Assembly: GCF_964355755.1 (NCBI RefSeq) | Contig: NC_092679.1 | Span: 12,826,932 to 12,890,931 of the forward strand | DNA from: Antedon mediterranea | Lineage: Eukaryota > Echinodermata > Crinoidea > Comatulida > Antedonidae | Direction: 5' to 3' | DNA length: 64,000 bases | Part shown: piece after piece, positions 45,459-57,408 of the stretch | How positions within the stretch are numbered: position 1 is the stretch's first letter | Layout of the letters: the number at the start of each line of letters is the position of its first letter | Position numbers and translations under genes: made by a program | The notes under the pieces: model-generated | The model's database searches: none | Told to the model about the DNA's origin: nothing | Seen by the model: only the letters and a program-made list of their open reading frames with translations

Positions 45459-48074
45459 CCCTTACCAAAGGAGAATGCTTAAATAGCCTTCGCTAACCAT
45501 TCACTAGGCATTCGAATGCTAATTTACAGGTAATTTTTAGAATTTAGGCATTCATGGTTAAAACCACTTAATCGGAATGCTAAGAAAAGTTTCCAAGCAT
45601 TCTTTAGGAATGCTTACAAGAGTCAATAAGCATTCAGGGAGATATTTTGAATGGTAGTGTGAATGCTAAGAACATTGGTAGCATTCAGGGAGATATGTTG
45701 AATGGTAGTGTGAATGCTAAGATCATTGGTAGCATTCAGGAAGAGATTTTGAATGGTAAACAGGGAAATAATTAAATGCTCAACCAATCAGATCAATCCT
45801 CACCAACTGCCAAAAAAACAACCACCAATTCAAATTCAAGAGACCAAATGGCTAGAGAAAGGCTGAGTTGAGTGAGTGAGGATGCCTACAGTAGACTGCA
45901 GCCTTTCTTCTTTTTACAGCTTACCTGCTGGCAACCCTGACACAGATTTTGCTGATATAAAAGGTATTGTAGCTAGTAGCTATACTTGTTCTTTTATCAT
46001 TCTGTATTTGGCTACTAACTAGCTAGGCCTAATAATAATAGGAGGAGTATAGCCACACACAGCCTACTAAGTTGAGTTCAGCAGAGAGGGACCAGGGCTA
46101 GGCTACAGTAGATAGTGAGTGCCCTGGTTATATTGTGTAGCTGGCCTAGGCTAGTTATAGTATACTCTAGAACCACATTGTATCACTGATCAAAAAGAAG
46201 GGCTAACTAAACTATAAAAGCAATTTTAAATAAAAGCAGTTTTCACTCCATCGTTTATTTTATTATAAGACAATGGGATGGTGGAGGCATTTTTATGCCA
46301 TGGCAGATTATTTCCTTAATTCCAACATTTGAAATGAATAAAAACAGTAACACAACATGTATTTATTTTTAAAAAGGGTAAATATTAAATAAAATCCTTT
46401 TTATTAAACCTGAATGATTCTAATATAATAGTCCTTCTACAGACTAGAGAATATAGTGCATAATTCAGTTTTATCTGCTATATACTGACTGTACATAAAG
46501 GAACATAGAAAACAAAATCCAACAGGAGTGCATTGGACAAATCATCTGTTGATGCCATTAGAGGTATTTAACTATAAATTTTTAATCTATTTTAACATGT
46601 TCATGTCTTATAAACATGCCTTCAATGATCAATTAAATTTGAGGGAAAATTGAATCCCACCATTTCTCTTTGTTTTAATTGCTTAATAATTCTTTTTATC
46701 TTTAATTTCTTTTCACACGGTGTCGGTTTTTTATTTCATTAACATATATTTCAATATTTTTTTTTGCAGAGTATATCAAGGTCGTGGCAGTAAAAAATGA
46801 TTGGACTCCTGTTAGCCCGGTAGAATTTAACAAGAAGTTTGTGTCTAAATGCACCAATGCACGCAGGAGTCTACATAAATAGATAAATATTTTATATATA
46901 ATTTTTATTTTCATTTATCATATCTTTATATTCTCAATTTTGTCCAAGTATTCTCACTTGCACAGATAAAGTGCTAGTGTTGCCAATAGCTCTGCTAATT
47001 GATAATTTTTTAGCTTTTTGCTTACTTTAGTTTGTATCTCCATTGAGATCCACAGCATTGCCATTTTTTTCAGTAATTTGCCTTTTATATATATAGTGTA
47101 TATATATATTTCTTTGAAGATGCCTCCATAAGGAAATTCATGGTGTCAATTGAAGTTTTAAATTAAATATTTTAAAGTAGTTAATTTTGATAATTGTTCA
47201 TTTGTATATGGCCTTTTTGTCATATACAGTATAAGTATTACACTCTCTTGCTGTTTATACGTTTGATAGCTTTTTGATACTTTATTTCTGTTTGGGAATG
47301 TTAAATATCGAGTATCGACGAAAATATATTAATTAAATTTGATTTAAAAAAAATTAAAGTAAAGACATCTTTTATTTTAATGTCTCTTATTGTATATTTG
47401 AAGAATTTTTTCGCTTTTCATTTTAGATTCTTCATAAAAAAAGTGAGAAATCTGGATCACAACATTTCCCACTGTAGAATTTGAATGCTTTAGCATTCAA
47501 TTCGCTCACTAGCATTCACAGTGTAACAGTTGTGTACCAATATTTGAATGTGTAGTTTTGAATGATAGACCACGCCCACTAAAAAAGCTCACTAGCACAT
47601 TCATCTACTAGCATTCGAATGCTAGGCTAGCATTCGAATGCTAGCCTAGCATTCCCCTACTAGCATTCGAATGCTAGGCTAAGCCTTCCAGATTTAGCAT
47701 TCGAATGCTAGTATAGCATTCAACTAGTAGCATTCGAATGCTACTTTTAGCATTCGAATGCTAGTGCTACCATTCACATGCTTAGCTCATTTACATAATT
47801 CGGCTCCCTGGAAGGCTTAGCGAAGGCTTAGCGAAGGCTTAGTGAATGCTAAGAAGCATTCGAAGGAAGGCTTAGCGAAGGCTTAGTGAAGGCTTAGCGA
47901 AGGCTTAGTGAATGCTAAGAAGCATTCGAATGCTAAATTCAGTCATTGAATGCTTATATACCACTAGTATTCGAATGCTAAGTATTAGCCCTTCGAATGC
48001 CAATAATAGCATTCCAGGAGTAGCATTCGAATGCTTTGTGAATGGTAAGCGAAGGCATTCAGCTTTGGTAAGGG
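45459..48074. mobile_element. TA-flanked DNA element packed with GCATTCGAATGC palindromes
   Basis: The ends CCCTTACCAAAG and CTTTGGTAAGGG are exact inverted 12-mers, flanked by TA on both sides (45457-45458 and 48075-48076), as in Tc1/mariner insertions. The ends carry arrays of AGCATTCGAATGCTA palindromes and GAATGCTAAG or GAAGGCTTAGC words (45470-45770 and 47480-48060). No transposase frame remains; the middle is AT-rich and featureless. Confidence 0.75.
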
Positions 48075-48489
48075 TAGCGCACAAAAAGCTTAAAATGTGC
48101 CCTCTGTAGTATCTGAAATGAACTCGATCCTTTACTAGGCCTACCCCTCATGCTGCTACTGATCGGCCAGCAGATATTTCTATTTATATCCGAAAGGACC
48201 ACCCAGGATTGACGCGGACAATTGCGGCTTCTGTTGTTTTACATATCGTACACACGTTTAAAACAATATAGTGGTCTTTCGTTATTATGATGCACCAACA
48301 TCAACTACAATACACTGTTTAAGCAGGTTAACTCTTCCCTGGTTTAAGTATGAAATTCATTCTGCACATGCTCAGAAACATGTATACAATACTGACATTT
48401 TGTATATATCAACTTGAGACTTGGGATAGGCATACATACTGATATACTGAATGATATTCCATTAGATATTATTTGTTTTAATTATTAGT
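48075..48489. other. Spacer upstream of FReD gene 3
   Basis: Non-coding. No repeat or gene is recognised before the shared promoter block starts near 48490. Confidence 0.45.
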
Positions 48490-48741
48490 TATTTCCATGT
48501 TTTACGGATTGTATTGTTTGTATAATAGATTTGTATTACACAAAGTGCTTACAAATTCTAATTTAGAATCAACCATCTATGTAGCCCACTTGACTGCTAG
48601 GAAACTCCCAGCTGAAAATGATACATAAATAGAGCTGACTGGGGCTACCTTCCATAAATTGATTACGGCTTTCTGATATTAAGACAGGACTCCCGGCTTA
48701 TATATCAGACAGGTAGTTTGGTGACTGTGAAGGTGGAAAAG
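48490..48741 (+). promoter_or_regulatory. Promoter of FReD gene 3
   Basis: About 250 bp upstream of the ATG is almost identical to 33510-33782 of gene 2. TATATAT at 48699-48705 lies 37 bp before the ATG, so the 5' untranslated leader would be very short. Conservation may reflect recent duplication as much as function. Confidence 0.55.
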
Positions 48742-51700
48742 ATGCTAGGAAGATGTTTCCTACTGTCACTGTTGGTGACTCTGGCACTCAGTTATGTTGT
48801 AGAGAATGAAGAACTGGATGGTGTTTCTCAATTAATTGTTATAAAAAATGGATGTGGCGATGAGACAAAAGGAAAGGGTATGGCATTCTTTATAATATAT
48901 ATGTATATCCTAGAGTTGTTGAGGGATATAGACTTATAGTTATATTTAGTTCATATTTGTGTCATCATCTCATTTTGTATTTAATTAAGGGTATGGCATT
49001 CTTTATAATATATATGTATATCCTAGAGTTGTTGAGGGATATAGACTTATAGTTATATTTAGTTCATATTTGTGTCATCATCTCATTTTGTATTTAATTT
49101 ACGTTCCACAATAGTTTTTATTCAACACTATTTCAAAGAGAAAAATATTAAAATCATATACTGTAAAGAAAGTCATAAAGGTTAATGTTAAGTCCGTGTT
49201 TGAACTTATTACAAGTTCAGTCCTAAATGGTAAATTCTAACTTATTACAAGATAAGGCCGACATAAAAGTTTTGTGTTCAAACTTATTACAAGATAATTC
49301 ATAAAATGTTTGTGTTCCAACTTATACAAGATAGTCATAGGTCTGTTCAAATGCATTACAAGATAGTCATAAGGTTAGTGTTTGAACTTAATATTACAAA
49401 TTAAGTCATGAAACATGTGTCCAAATATACAAATACATTAGCAAATAAAAAGATTACATAATATTGTCGAACACCAACCTTTATGTTTTTGATGTGCTAA
49501 TTCAAATATCAAGTTGATCTGTGTGTTTAAAATATAACAATAACAATATAATCACTGATCTGTATCTTTAACCAGGTGGTAGTTTATGCAAATTAGAACT
49601 TACTATGCTGTATGCTTGTGGAGTGATTAGTTCACTTGTGATATGTAGCTTGTTGGGTAAAACACAAGAATAACTTAGCCTGAAGTTAGACTGAGATTAA
49701 GAGACATACAAAGTTAGAGTGAGACCTAGTTTAAGGCTTACTTTAGAAGCTTAAAGTTAGACTGAAATAGTGAAATATCTCTATGGACTGAATTACATAG
49801 TTTTAGAGGCTTCACTTAGCAGCCTAAAGTTTTTAGCGAGGTCTGGAGTTTTAGTTTAGTCGTAGGCCTAAACTAGTGAGACACTGGCATATTTATTTAT
49901 TTTATTTATTTATTTATTAAAGATCAAACAATATCTATTATGTAGACTATTATTTTTTTGTAAATCTTTTCAAAGGTTATGCACAGGATTGCACCAACAT
50001 ACTTGAGCGCAACAGCAAAGCCAAAAGTGGTGCTTACATGATCAATATTCATGATGGAGGTGAACCATTCCGTGTTTACTGCGATATGGACACTGATGGA
50101 GGTGGATGGACAGTAAGGCTAAACCGGTATAGGGTTAATTTATGAGTATCAAGTAGATTAAAATAAACATTTCATTGACACCTAGGCCTACAGTGCAATT
50201 GATACGAATACTATTAAACATAATTTCAGTCTTCCAAAATCCTGCCATTAACATGTCAGCATTTTATTACATTACACAGTTTCTTTTGTTTTAATCTTGA
50301 TTATGTTTGCAAAGGTCTTTCAAAGACGAGAAGATGGATCCATGAATTTTTATAGAAATTGGGCAACATACAAGGAAGGGTTCGGGAATGTTAATAGTGA
50401 GCATTGGCTTGGTAATGATAACATTCATCGCCTTACGTCGGATGGTCACTTTGAATTAAGAGTGGACATGTCCACCTTTGAAGGAGAATCGGCCTACGCA
50501 CACTACGACAACTTCCGAATAGGTGATGAGGGAAGTAACTACAAACTGATATGTGGTAACTACAGTGGTAATGCAGGTAAGGATTTGTTTACACACCTTT
50601 GGCTCATCTACAGTATTTTTGGTTCAATACTTTAAATACTGTATGTACAGTGGAATATAGTAATAATAATCAAACATATATAGCACCAATTTCAAAACGA
50701 TGATCAAAGACGCACATTCTAAAATTTTCTAAATAAATGAGTTTTTAGATCAATTTTAAATGAGTCAAAAGTGGGTGAAAGTTTAAATGTATAGAGTAAA
50801 ACAAATTAGTAAAATAATGAAGATTATAAGAGTTTGGTTAAAGAAACCAGAACTAATGCACTGTGTACTCTAGTGTGAAATATACAAATTACTATGAAAT
50901 ATAGAATAAAAGAATAAATGTGGGACACACCCACTGAAAAAAAAGACATAATAACAATTATTTAAATTTTTCTTTATTTCATAAAAACAGTTGCGTGTCA
51001 CAAATATGATATGCCAAATTGTGCATGAAAAAGTGATAATAAACATAAAAAACACAGAGAAAAAAAACACTCAGGAGAGCGAAACACTGAGAAAGAAAAG
51101 AAATTAAGAATTACGGAGCTCAATATAAAAATCATTGGACTACAAGCAAAAAATCTAAAATTGTTAACATGGGAACAATTTCAGACATCGATTTTAGGGG
51201 GACTAATAAAGGGATTTGCAAAATTCAATATTTATATGCATATTAAGTCACGGAAACAAATGGGACAAAAAAACAATTCTACATAATATTAATCACTTCA
51301 CAATCACAAAGCTGGAAGATATATTGGAATATTCCTTTATCAATCAATACATTTGAATAAACATTTTACAACTTTTGTTTATTGGTCAACATTACAGGTT
51401 GTAGTCAATTTGTGTACCGAATTTCAGCAATTAAAAACGTATAAATGAATAATTTATAAATAAATAATTATTATATATTGAGATTACTTGGGGCAACTGT
51501 TTAACATAAATTTGTAATTGTTAATAACAAATACTGTATCTATAACTCAACTTAACTATTAATAAGCAGGATTTCATTAGGTAGTAAATTAAGAAGTACT
51601 GAAAAAAACCAAAGTGCACATTATGTCCAATTTACTGAAATTAGGCTAGATTGTACTCAAGTGATATTCAAATATAATTATTATCTTTATTTTAGGTGAT

Positions 51701-51943
51701 TCACTGGCAGATCATAACAATCACCAGTTTTCAACCTTTGACCAAGATCATGATATAGCAGCCTCATCATGTTCTGTGTCATACAAGGGAGCTTGGTGGT
51801 ATGGTGCCTGTCACCGTTCAAATCTGAATGGATTGTACTTGGGTGGTACAACTGATCAGTTTGCAACAGGTGTGGTGTGGAAAAATTGGAAAGATTACTA
51901 CTATTCCTTGAAAACTAGCGAGATGAAAATACGTAGAATTTAA
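48742..51943 (+). CDS. FReD gene 3: secreted fibrinogen-domain (ficolin-like) lectin, intact
   Basis: Exons 48742-48877, 49976-50112, 50315-50576 and 51696-51943 join in frame to 260 residues. I start at the ATG at 48742, which opens a signal peptide (MLGRCFLLSLLVTLALS). An acidic linker with one Cys (KNGC) leads to the fibrinogen domain: DC near the start, [39 protein letters not shown], a calcium-type motif DQDHD, then SSC and GACHRSNLNG for the second disulphide, ending KTSEMKIRRI. All expected cysteines are present. The family recognises sugars outside the cell in innate immunity. It is the most canonical of the three copies. An AATAAA at 52142-52147 may end the message. Confidence 0.88.
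48874..49099 (+). repeat. 113-bp perfect tandem duplication over the exon 1 splice donor
   Basis: 48874-48986 and 48987-49099 are the same 113 bases. Each copy starts AAGGGTATGG, so the 5' splice site of intron 1 (cut after 48877) is present twice, the second near 48990. Confidence 0.85.
49180..49440 (-). repeat. Minisatellite in FReD gene 3 intron 1 (inverted relative to gene 2)
   Basis: Five to six units of GTGTTTGAACTTATTACAAG with ATAAGTCATAAA-type spacers. It is the complement of the unit at 37330-37575. Confidence 0.6.
50577..51695. other. FReD gene 3 intron 3
   Basis: AT-rich intron with a GTAAGG donor and TTTTAG acceptor. Nothing else is recognised. Confidence 0.5.
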
Positions 51944-52270
51944 TGGTAGCATGATATAGTGAAGTTGACAACTTGAGTTAAACTCAGAGTATAATAATTA
52001 ATTTGAAAATTAATCAAATTCAAAGACACCAAGCTTTTAAAAATGTATGTAAAATTAAATACACTTAATGTGAAAAATAAGTTGATTCTAATAATTCAAG
52101 CAAGATGCTATAAATACTAGCATTTATTCAAGGTTTTTATTCAATAAAACGAAAATTTACATTGTAGCCAAAGGCTAAATTTTGTACAATTTTACAAAAT
52201 ATTGCCCATATAAAAAAGTTATCACATAAAAAGAACGTCTTATATTAAAATGAATTAGATAAAGTACATA

Positions 52271-53073
52271 CCGTATATTTCGGTGTATAAGTCGCACCTG
52301 TGTATAAGACGCACCCCCTAACTGAGAGTAAAATATCGGTATTTTTTATATCGTCGGTGTATAAGACGCACCTTATATTTCATCAAAACAATGTTTTTTT
52401 AAATTGTAATCAATATTATTGTAATAATATATTTTGTTATATCTGCAACGGCGTCCTTTATTTAGGTTTTTTCTTACCTAGGCTCGGCCGCGCCCAGCCT
52501 CAACAGCCGCAACATCGAGTGCATGACCATGTGTGTAACACGTATATGTGGGCTAGCCTCGCTCGATCATTTCGAGAGGGCGGACGTTTTCACGGACAAT
52601 CGTATTCGATTAGTATCTATGTATCCCAGAAGTGTGTACGCTAGGTCCATGCTATAATCACCTGGAGAATATACTAGTCGAATACCGTACATGTGGCCGC
52701 CAAGAAGGGCTTGCGCTAGGAGTACGGCGATTGTGCGTATAACTACTGTATAAATAAATACTATTCCATCGTACGTAAACGTTTACAAATGAAATTTTAT
52801 CGCCATAATGAACAAATCTTTTCATCATATTTTTAGTATAACATCATGCTAAAATGCCTTGAAAACTAGGCAGAAGCAGGTTGCCGTTACGTTAGTTAGT
52901 TAGTTACTTTAGCTAGGCCTAGCCTACTCAGGCCTAGCAAACGAGGTGACGATAGCCTAGGCCTATGTACAATCTGTGTGGTGAGGCATTTATGTTCGGT
53001 GTATAAGACGCACCCTTAATTTAGAGGTCAAATTTGCGTGTCAAAAGTGCGACTTATACACCGAAATATACGG
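52271..53073. mobile_element. TA-flanked MITE with CCGTATATTTCGGTGTATAA ends
   Basis: CCGTATATTTCGGTGTATAA at 52271 and its complement ending at 53073 are flanked by TA (52269-52270 and 53074-53075). Inner copies of GTATAAGACGCACC occur at both ends (52310, 52360, 53000). An open frame at 52300-52644 over it has no protein character. Confidence 0.75.
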
Positions 53074-53075
53074 TA

Positions 53076-55100
53076 ATATGAAAATGAAAAAAACATTGAA
53101 AAATCAAAGAAATTGTTAAAATAAATAAAATAATAAATAAAATAATAAAATATCTATATTAAAACTTATGTATTATTTGTTTATTATTTCACATTGGTTG
53201 ATGATGGCAACGTTGTCTAAATGTAATTATTCTTTATTATTCAACAGGTTAATTAGGTATGGCAAAGGGCTATTTTTATATCATTTAGTTTTACATTTTA
53301 TTTGTTGATATGGGTTGGTCTTTCTTAAGTTGTACGGTTTATTTCTAGGCTGTAGCCATGATTGAAAATATGCTGACTTATTATCCACAGATTGATATTT
53401 TCATTTTTTTCTGTGATGCAATATATCGTGAAGGGAAAATATAGAAGAACAGTATTTCCCCGATTTTTAACAGATCCTGTAAAAAAAAGCACAATTCAGG
53501 TACAAGAAAACGCCAGGCTAGGTCTACAGCTAGCACACAATGTTCATGCGTTACTGACATAAGCCCTGTCTACTAGGTCATTCAACACAAGCTATTAGGT
53601 AATACTAGCAGGGAACTTTATCTGCCTTACTATGTGGTTATAAACTTCACATGGGAGGAATAAGTATAATAATAGTGAACACTGATAAAAGTACTCTGAA
53701 AATTTGTCGAAATAAAAAAAATTGTATCAAGAATCAAATTTGGAACTGTTTACGGACATTGATTTTTTTTTTTACACTATTCCTTAACGTTGAAATATCT
53801 GTAATCTAAAAAATGAAAGCAATACTGGATATGGAACTTTAAACTTTACTTTGACTGTTCAGACTGTACAAAAATAGAAGACGCTGAAGAAATATTGTGT
53901 TGTGTGAATTATTCTATGGTGCGCATCAAAAAGTGACAACGTGCATGTTCATAAAAGGGACATGTTGAACTCTGCCAATCAGTCAGCAGTTAAAAAATTT
54001 CAATGATAAAATTTAAAAAAAATGGTAATTTATAGTGAGATGTATTGAATGGATACTGCTGCTTTGGACTTAAAATCAACACAAAAAAATGCACATGGTG
54101 GTAGTTAGTTGACATTAGATACGCGCAGCAGCAGACATTAACGAAAGTAAAATACCAAACTTATTTTGGGTGTTTTTCGTTTATTGTGTATTATTAGATA
54201 GCTATAGATAAAATAAAAAAGTGGACATAAATCGAATCAGAATACTAATACTTATCATTTACACATTTTGCAGATTCAAACTTGAACTTACTAAGCATTA
54301 CTATCAATGGCCACAGTGTTTTACTCACTGAGCTAGCCATGATTTACAAAATTCATTCTGTTTAAAGGATAGGTGTAGCTAATTAAAACGTACACGACGC
54401 GATCAGTTGATATGGTTGGTCGGCAGCCGAGACTAAATACCGTTTAAATTTTGTGGCTTGCCGAAGGATTTGTAGATCCGGCCATGGCGGTACACAACAG
54501 AGGTGGTTGCGTACTTGAAAAGTGACGTAACAACTCGTGAAACATGGCCGTCAAATTTCTCTTATTTTTTGAATTTTAAAAATGTTTATCATTAAAATTC
54601 AGGAAAGTGATATAGCCTATCGTGTGCAGCCCGTCAATAAACATTAATATGGCAGATGTGGGCACGTACCATTCAGCGGTTTTAGAGGAGATACGTAAAA
54701 TTATGCGAACAATTTAGTAGCATTTATATATAGATAATGTATATTTAAGAGAAGGAATATCCTGGTTTAATGTATGCATTCTGACTCTGTAAACTTTTTA
54801 GATTCTATTGACAATGTTTAATATTTCAATATGAATAAAAATGGAAATGTAATACTACAAAATCAATCAAGTTTAATGTGCAAGTTGTTTCTTCTGTTTA
54901 TTTGTTTGTAATTTATTATAGTTTGAGATTAAACTCAGATGAGAATTTTAAAGTATATTTTAATCATTTCAATTACAAATACTTTATATTACCTAATTTT
55001 GATTATTTTGTCTCCAGACGGTAAGGAAAAGAAAATACAAATGGACCGGACATATGCTAAGGCTTCCGATGGATACTGGTAAAGCGGCGTACATATTTTT
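53076..55100. other. Non-coding DNA downstream of FReD gene 3
   Basis: Near 54830-54950 the sequence resumes the segment that follows gene 1 near 31300-31430, so the material in between was probably inserted into the gene 3 copy. No gene is visible. Confidence 0.5.
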
Positions 55101-55109
55101 GTGTCTGAA

Positions 55110-55610
55110 CCATGCCGCGGATTAGCGTTAGGGAGATGTTACTCCGCGCCAGTGCCGTTAATAACTCTAGCAGGAGAGGGTAGATTTCATAACGCTAATC
55201 CAGTGATGCATCAGTGATTTTAACATTAACCAATGAAAATACACGACCACGATTAGCAGACAGCAACTACTGTACATACCCGTACCCAATGATAGGACAG
55301 CGAAATAGCTATGTCAAATGTATTTTCATGTTCAGATTTTAAAGAACAGTAAAAAGTTGGCGTCAGTGATATGATATTCAATTAAATCAATTAATCAGAT
55401 AACGTTTTAAATTATTTGGAATTAAAATGTAATTCTACAAGTATTAAGAACAAATCAGTAAACATTATATAAATACAAATAACAAAAAACAATGTAAACG
55501 ATGTAAACTTTCATGCATTGTCATGAATTTATACATAATAGTTCTATCTGCTTTGACCAGATCAGAGTGTTTTAAACGCAAGGCATTGGAATGTTGATCG
55601 TTGTGTCTGA
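55110..55610 (+). repeat. Dispersed non-autonomous element, copy 2
   Basis: Relative of 23515-23990 in the opposite direction, with GTGTCTGAAC words at both ends (55099 and 55604). Confidence 0.55.
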
Positions 55611-55859
55611 ACACCTTGGCTTTTAACTCCACCGTAACTCCGTGAGTCTGAACATACCCTAATTATGGACTAATGGACATTAAAACATCTGGACAATTTC
55701 TTCACTGGACCTTTCTGTGGCAAATTCGTGAACCCAATTGAATTGTGATACTATAAGGTTGATTTTCCAATTGTAAATCTATATCATTACATTACAATAG
55801 AATTGTTAATAGAATTTTAACAAACACCTTTCTAAAAAAAATTTAGATAAAAGATAGTG

Positions 55860-56332
55860 ATCTTTGTACCTTTTGTAAAATTAACACTGAAACAATTCAG
55901 CATATATTTTATGATTGTATCCATGCAATTTGTGGGCTTTTGTTATCCAACAAATTAAAAGCAAACAAATACATGGGTGGAATAATAATAATTTAGAGAA
56001 AAGTCTTACAAAGAATGCATTTTATTTGGTAATGCTGACAAGTCTGTAAAAAATCTTATCATTTTGGTAAAATTGTTTATTTATCCAGATGTGCAGATAT
56101 AAAACCATTAAATTTAGGACTGGTAAACTTTATAAGCCGAAACAAAAGTAGAAGAGTATTTTGAGTCGATAAATGACGAAATAGAATTGTTTAATGTGAA
56201 ATGGAAACTTGTTAAACTTTTAATTTTATATAGGACCTTTTCTTTTGTAAATGGGGAAAAAGGAAGAAAGGAAACATTACAAGTAGAGTCACCAGTCAAA
56301 GTGGAAAAAAGGATTAAAATCATATCTGTTTA
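55860..56332 (+). mobile_element. L1/Tx1-like LINE, 3' end of ORF2
   Basis: The plus strand reads CTFCKINTETIQHIFYDC (from about 55868), the CCHC-type motif near the C-terminus of L1/Tx1-clade ORF2 proteins. Frames then break, and a further open tail (VEEYFESINDEIELFNVKW, about 56146-56200) ends at a stop near 56332. The rest of the element is missing. Confidence 0.6.
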
Positions 56333-57408
56333 ATTTATCTTGGTGAACAGGAAAGGAAGTGTGATATAAACTCATTCTGCCTGAACACAATTTCAGTAAT
56401 ATTCACAAAAACTTTTTTGTTATTAAGTTGATTGCTATAGTCTTGCATTTTTTGAAGAATTATTATAGATTTTTTTGCAAAAAAATCTGTCCAGTAGTTC
56501 AAAAGTTATGATAAAATATCTAATTTTTCTGAGATATCCTTGTGGCTATTCTAATTATTACACACCCCACTGCTCAAATGCATGTTGGCTATTCCAAACT
56601 TGCTGGCTAGTCTGAAGATAGTACAGTTGGTAGAGATTCTCATAGAGATATTTTCTCTATAATATATCTATGGTATTCTGAATGTGTACACATAAGTAAT
56701 TAAATAACTCCTTGCTGTTGGAAGTTTATTTTTAATATTAATAAAGTAAATAACAAAATAAAGAATTAGCTATAATTATAACACATTTAAAATGAATGCC
56801 TTTTATAATTAGTTACCTAAAGTAACTTTACTCCACTTTTTTTACATATAATATAATAATTTATTTTGGATTTTGGAAGCTACACTTTAGAAACAGTGGC
56901 ACACTTCTTGAATGAAGGTGCTTCCAGAGTAAGTAAAATAAATAAATATTATTTAACAATAGGCCTATTAGTACAAGGAAACATACTGGAGTCAACTTAT
57001 TTGACAAAACAACGCATTTCAATTGGACAATTTACATGTTGAAAATTAATAAAAATATTCATTAAAGGACAATAGACAGATGAAGTCATTCCGTATGTTT
57101 AAAACACCATATATACATAGAATACATTCATTCTTGGCATTATTTTTAATTCGTTTTGGGGAATAAGAAAAATGTACATTCTTATCTGCTCAATCAGTTG
57201 AACTCTACTTCCGGTTCATATGCTGACATCATATTACTAATTAATTAGCTACGTCACGAAAGCGACACTCGACAGCGCTCTACCACGACCATGTGCGATG
57301 TGCGGTAGCTGCCTGCTGTGTATTGTGTTGTTTGATCAGCCGAGTGATTCTTTTGTTCGAAGTTTTCGCAAACTTTTCTTCATTTAAACTTAGTTTTGTT
57401 ACTAAAAA
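56333..57408. other. Spacer and presumed promoter of the THAP gene
   Basis: AT-rich to about 57180, then a less AT-rich block with CGTCACGAAAGCGACACTCG at 57253, likely the promoter and leader of the gene starting at 57409. No TATA box is obvious. Confidence 0.45.

Noticed and set aside
47480-48060. Regular GCATTCGAATGC words as a CRISPR-like array
   Set aside because: Spacing is irregular, words are self-palindromes, and they lie in TA-flanked element ends in animal DNA.
48718-48741. Longer start of FReD gene 3 (VTVKVEK before the ATG)
   Set aside because: It would need TTG as start; the ATG at 48742 gives a clean signal peptide like that of gene 1.
52300-52644. 114-codon open frame
   Set aside because: It lies within the TA-flanked MITE and has no protein-family character.
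57062-57080. TTAAAGGACAATAGAC as left end of a Kolobok transposon carrying the THAP gene
   Set aside because: No inverted partner with TTAA was found downstream of 61369.
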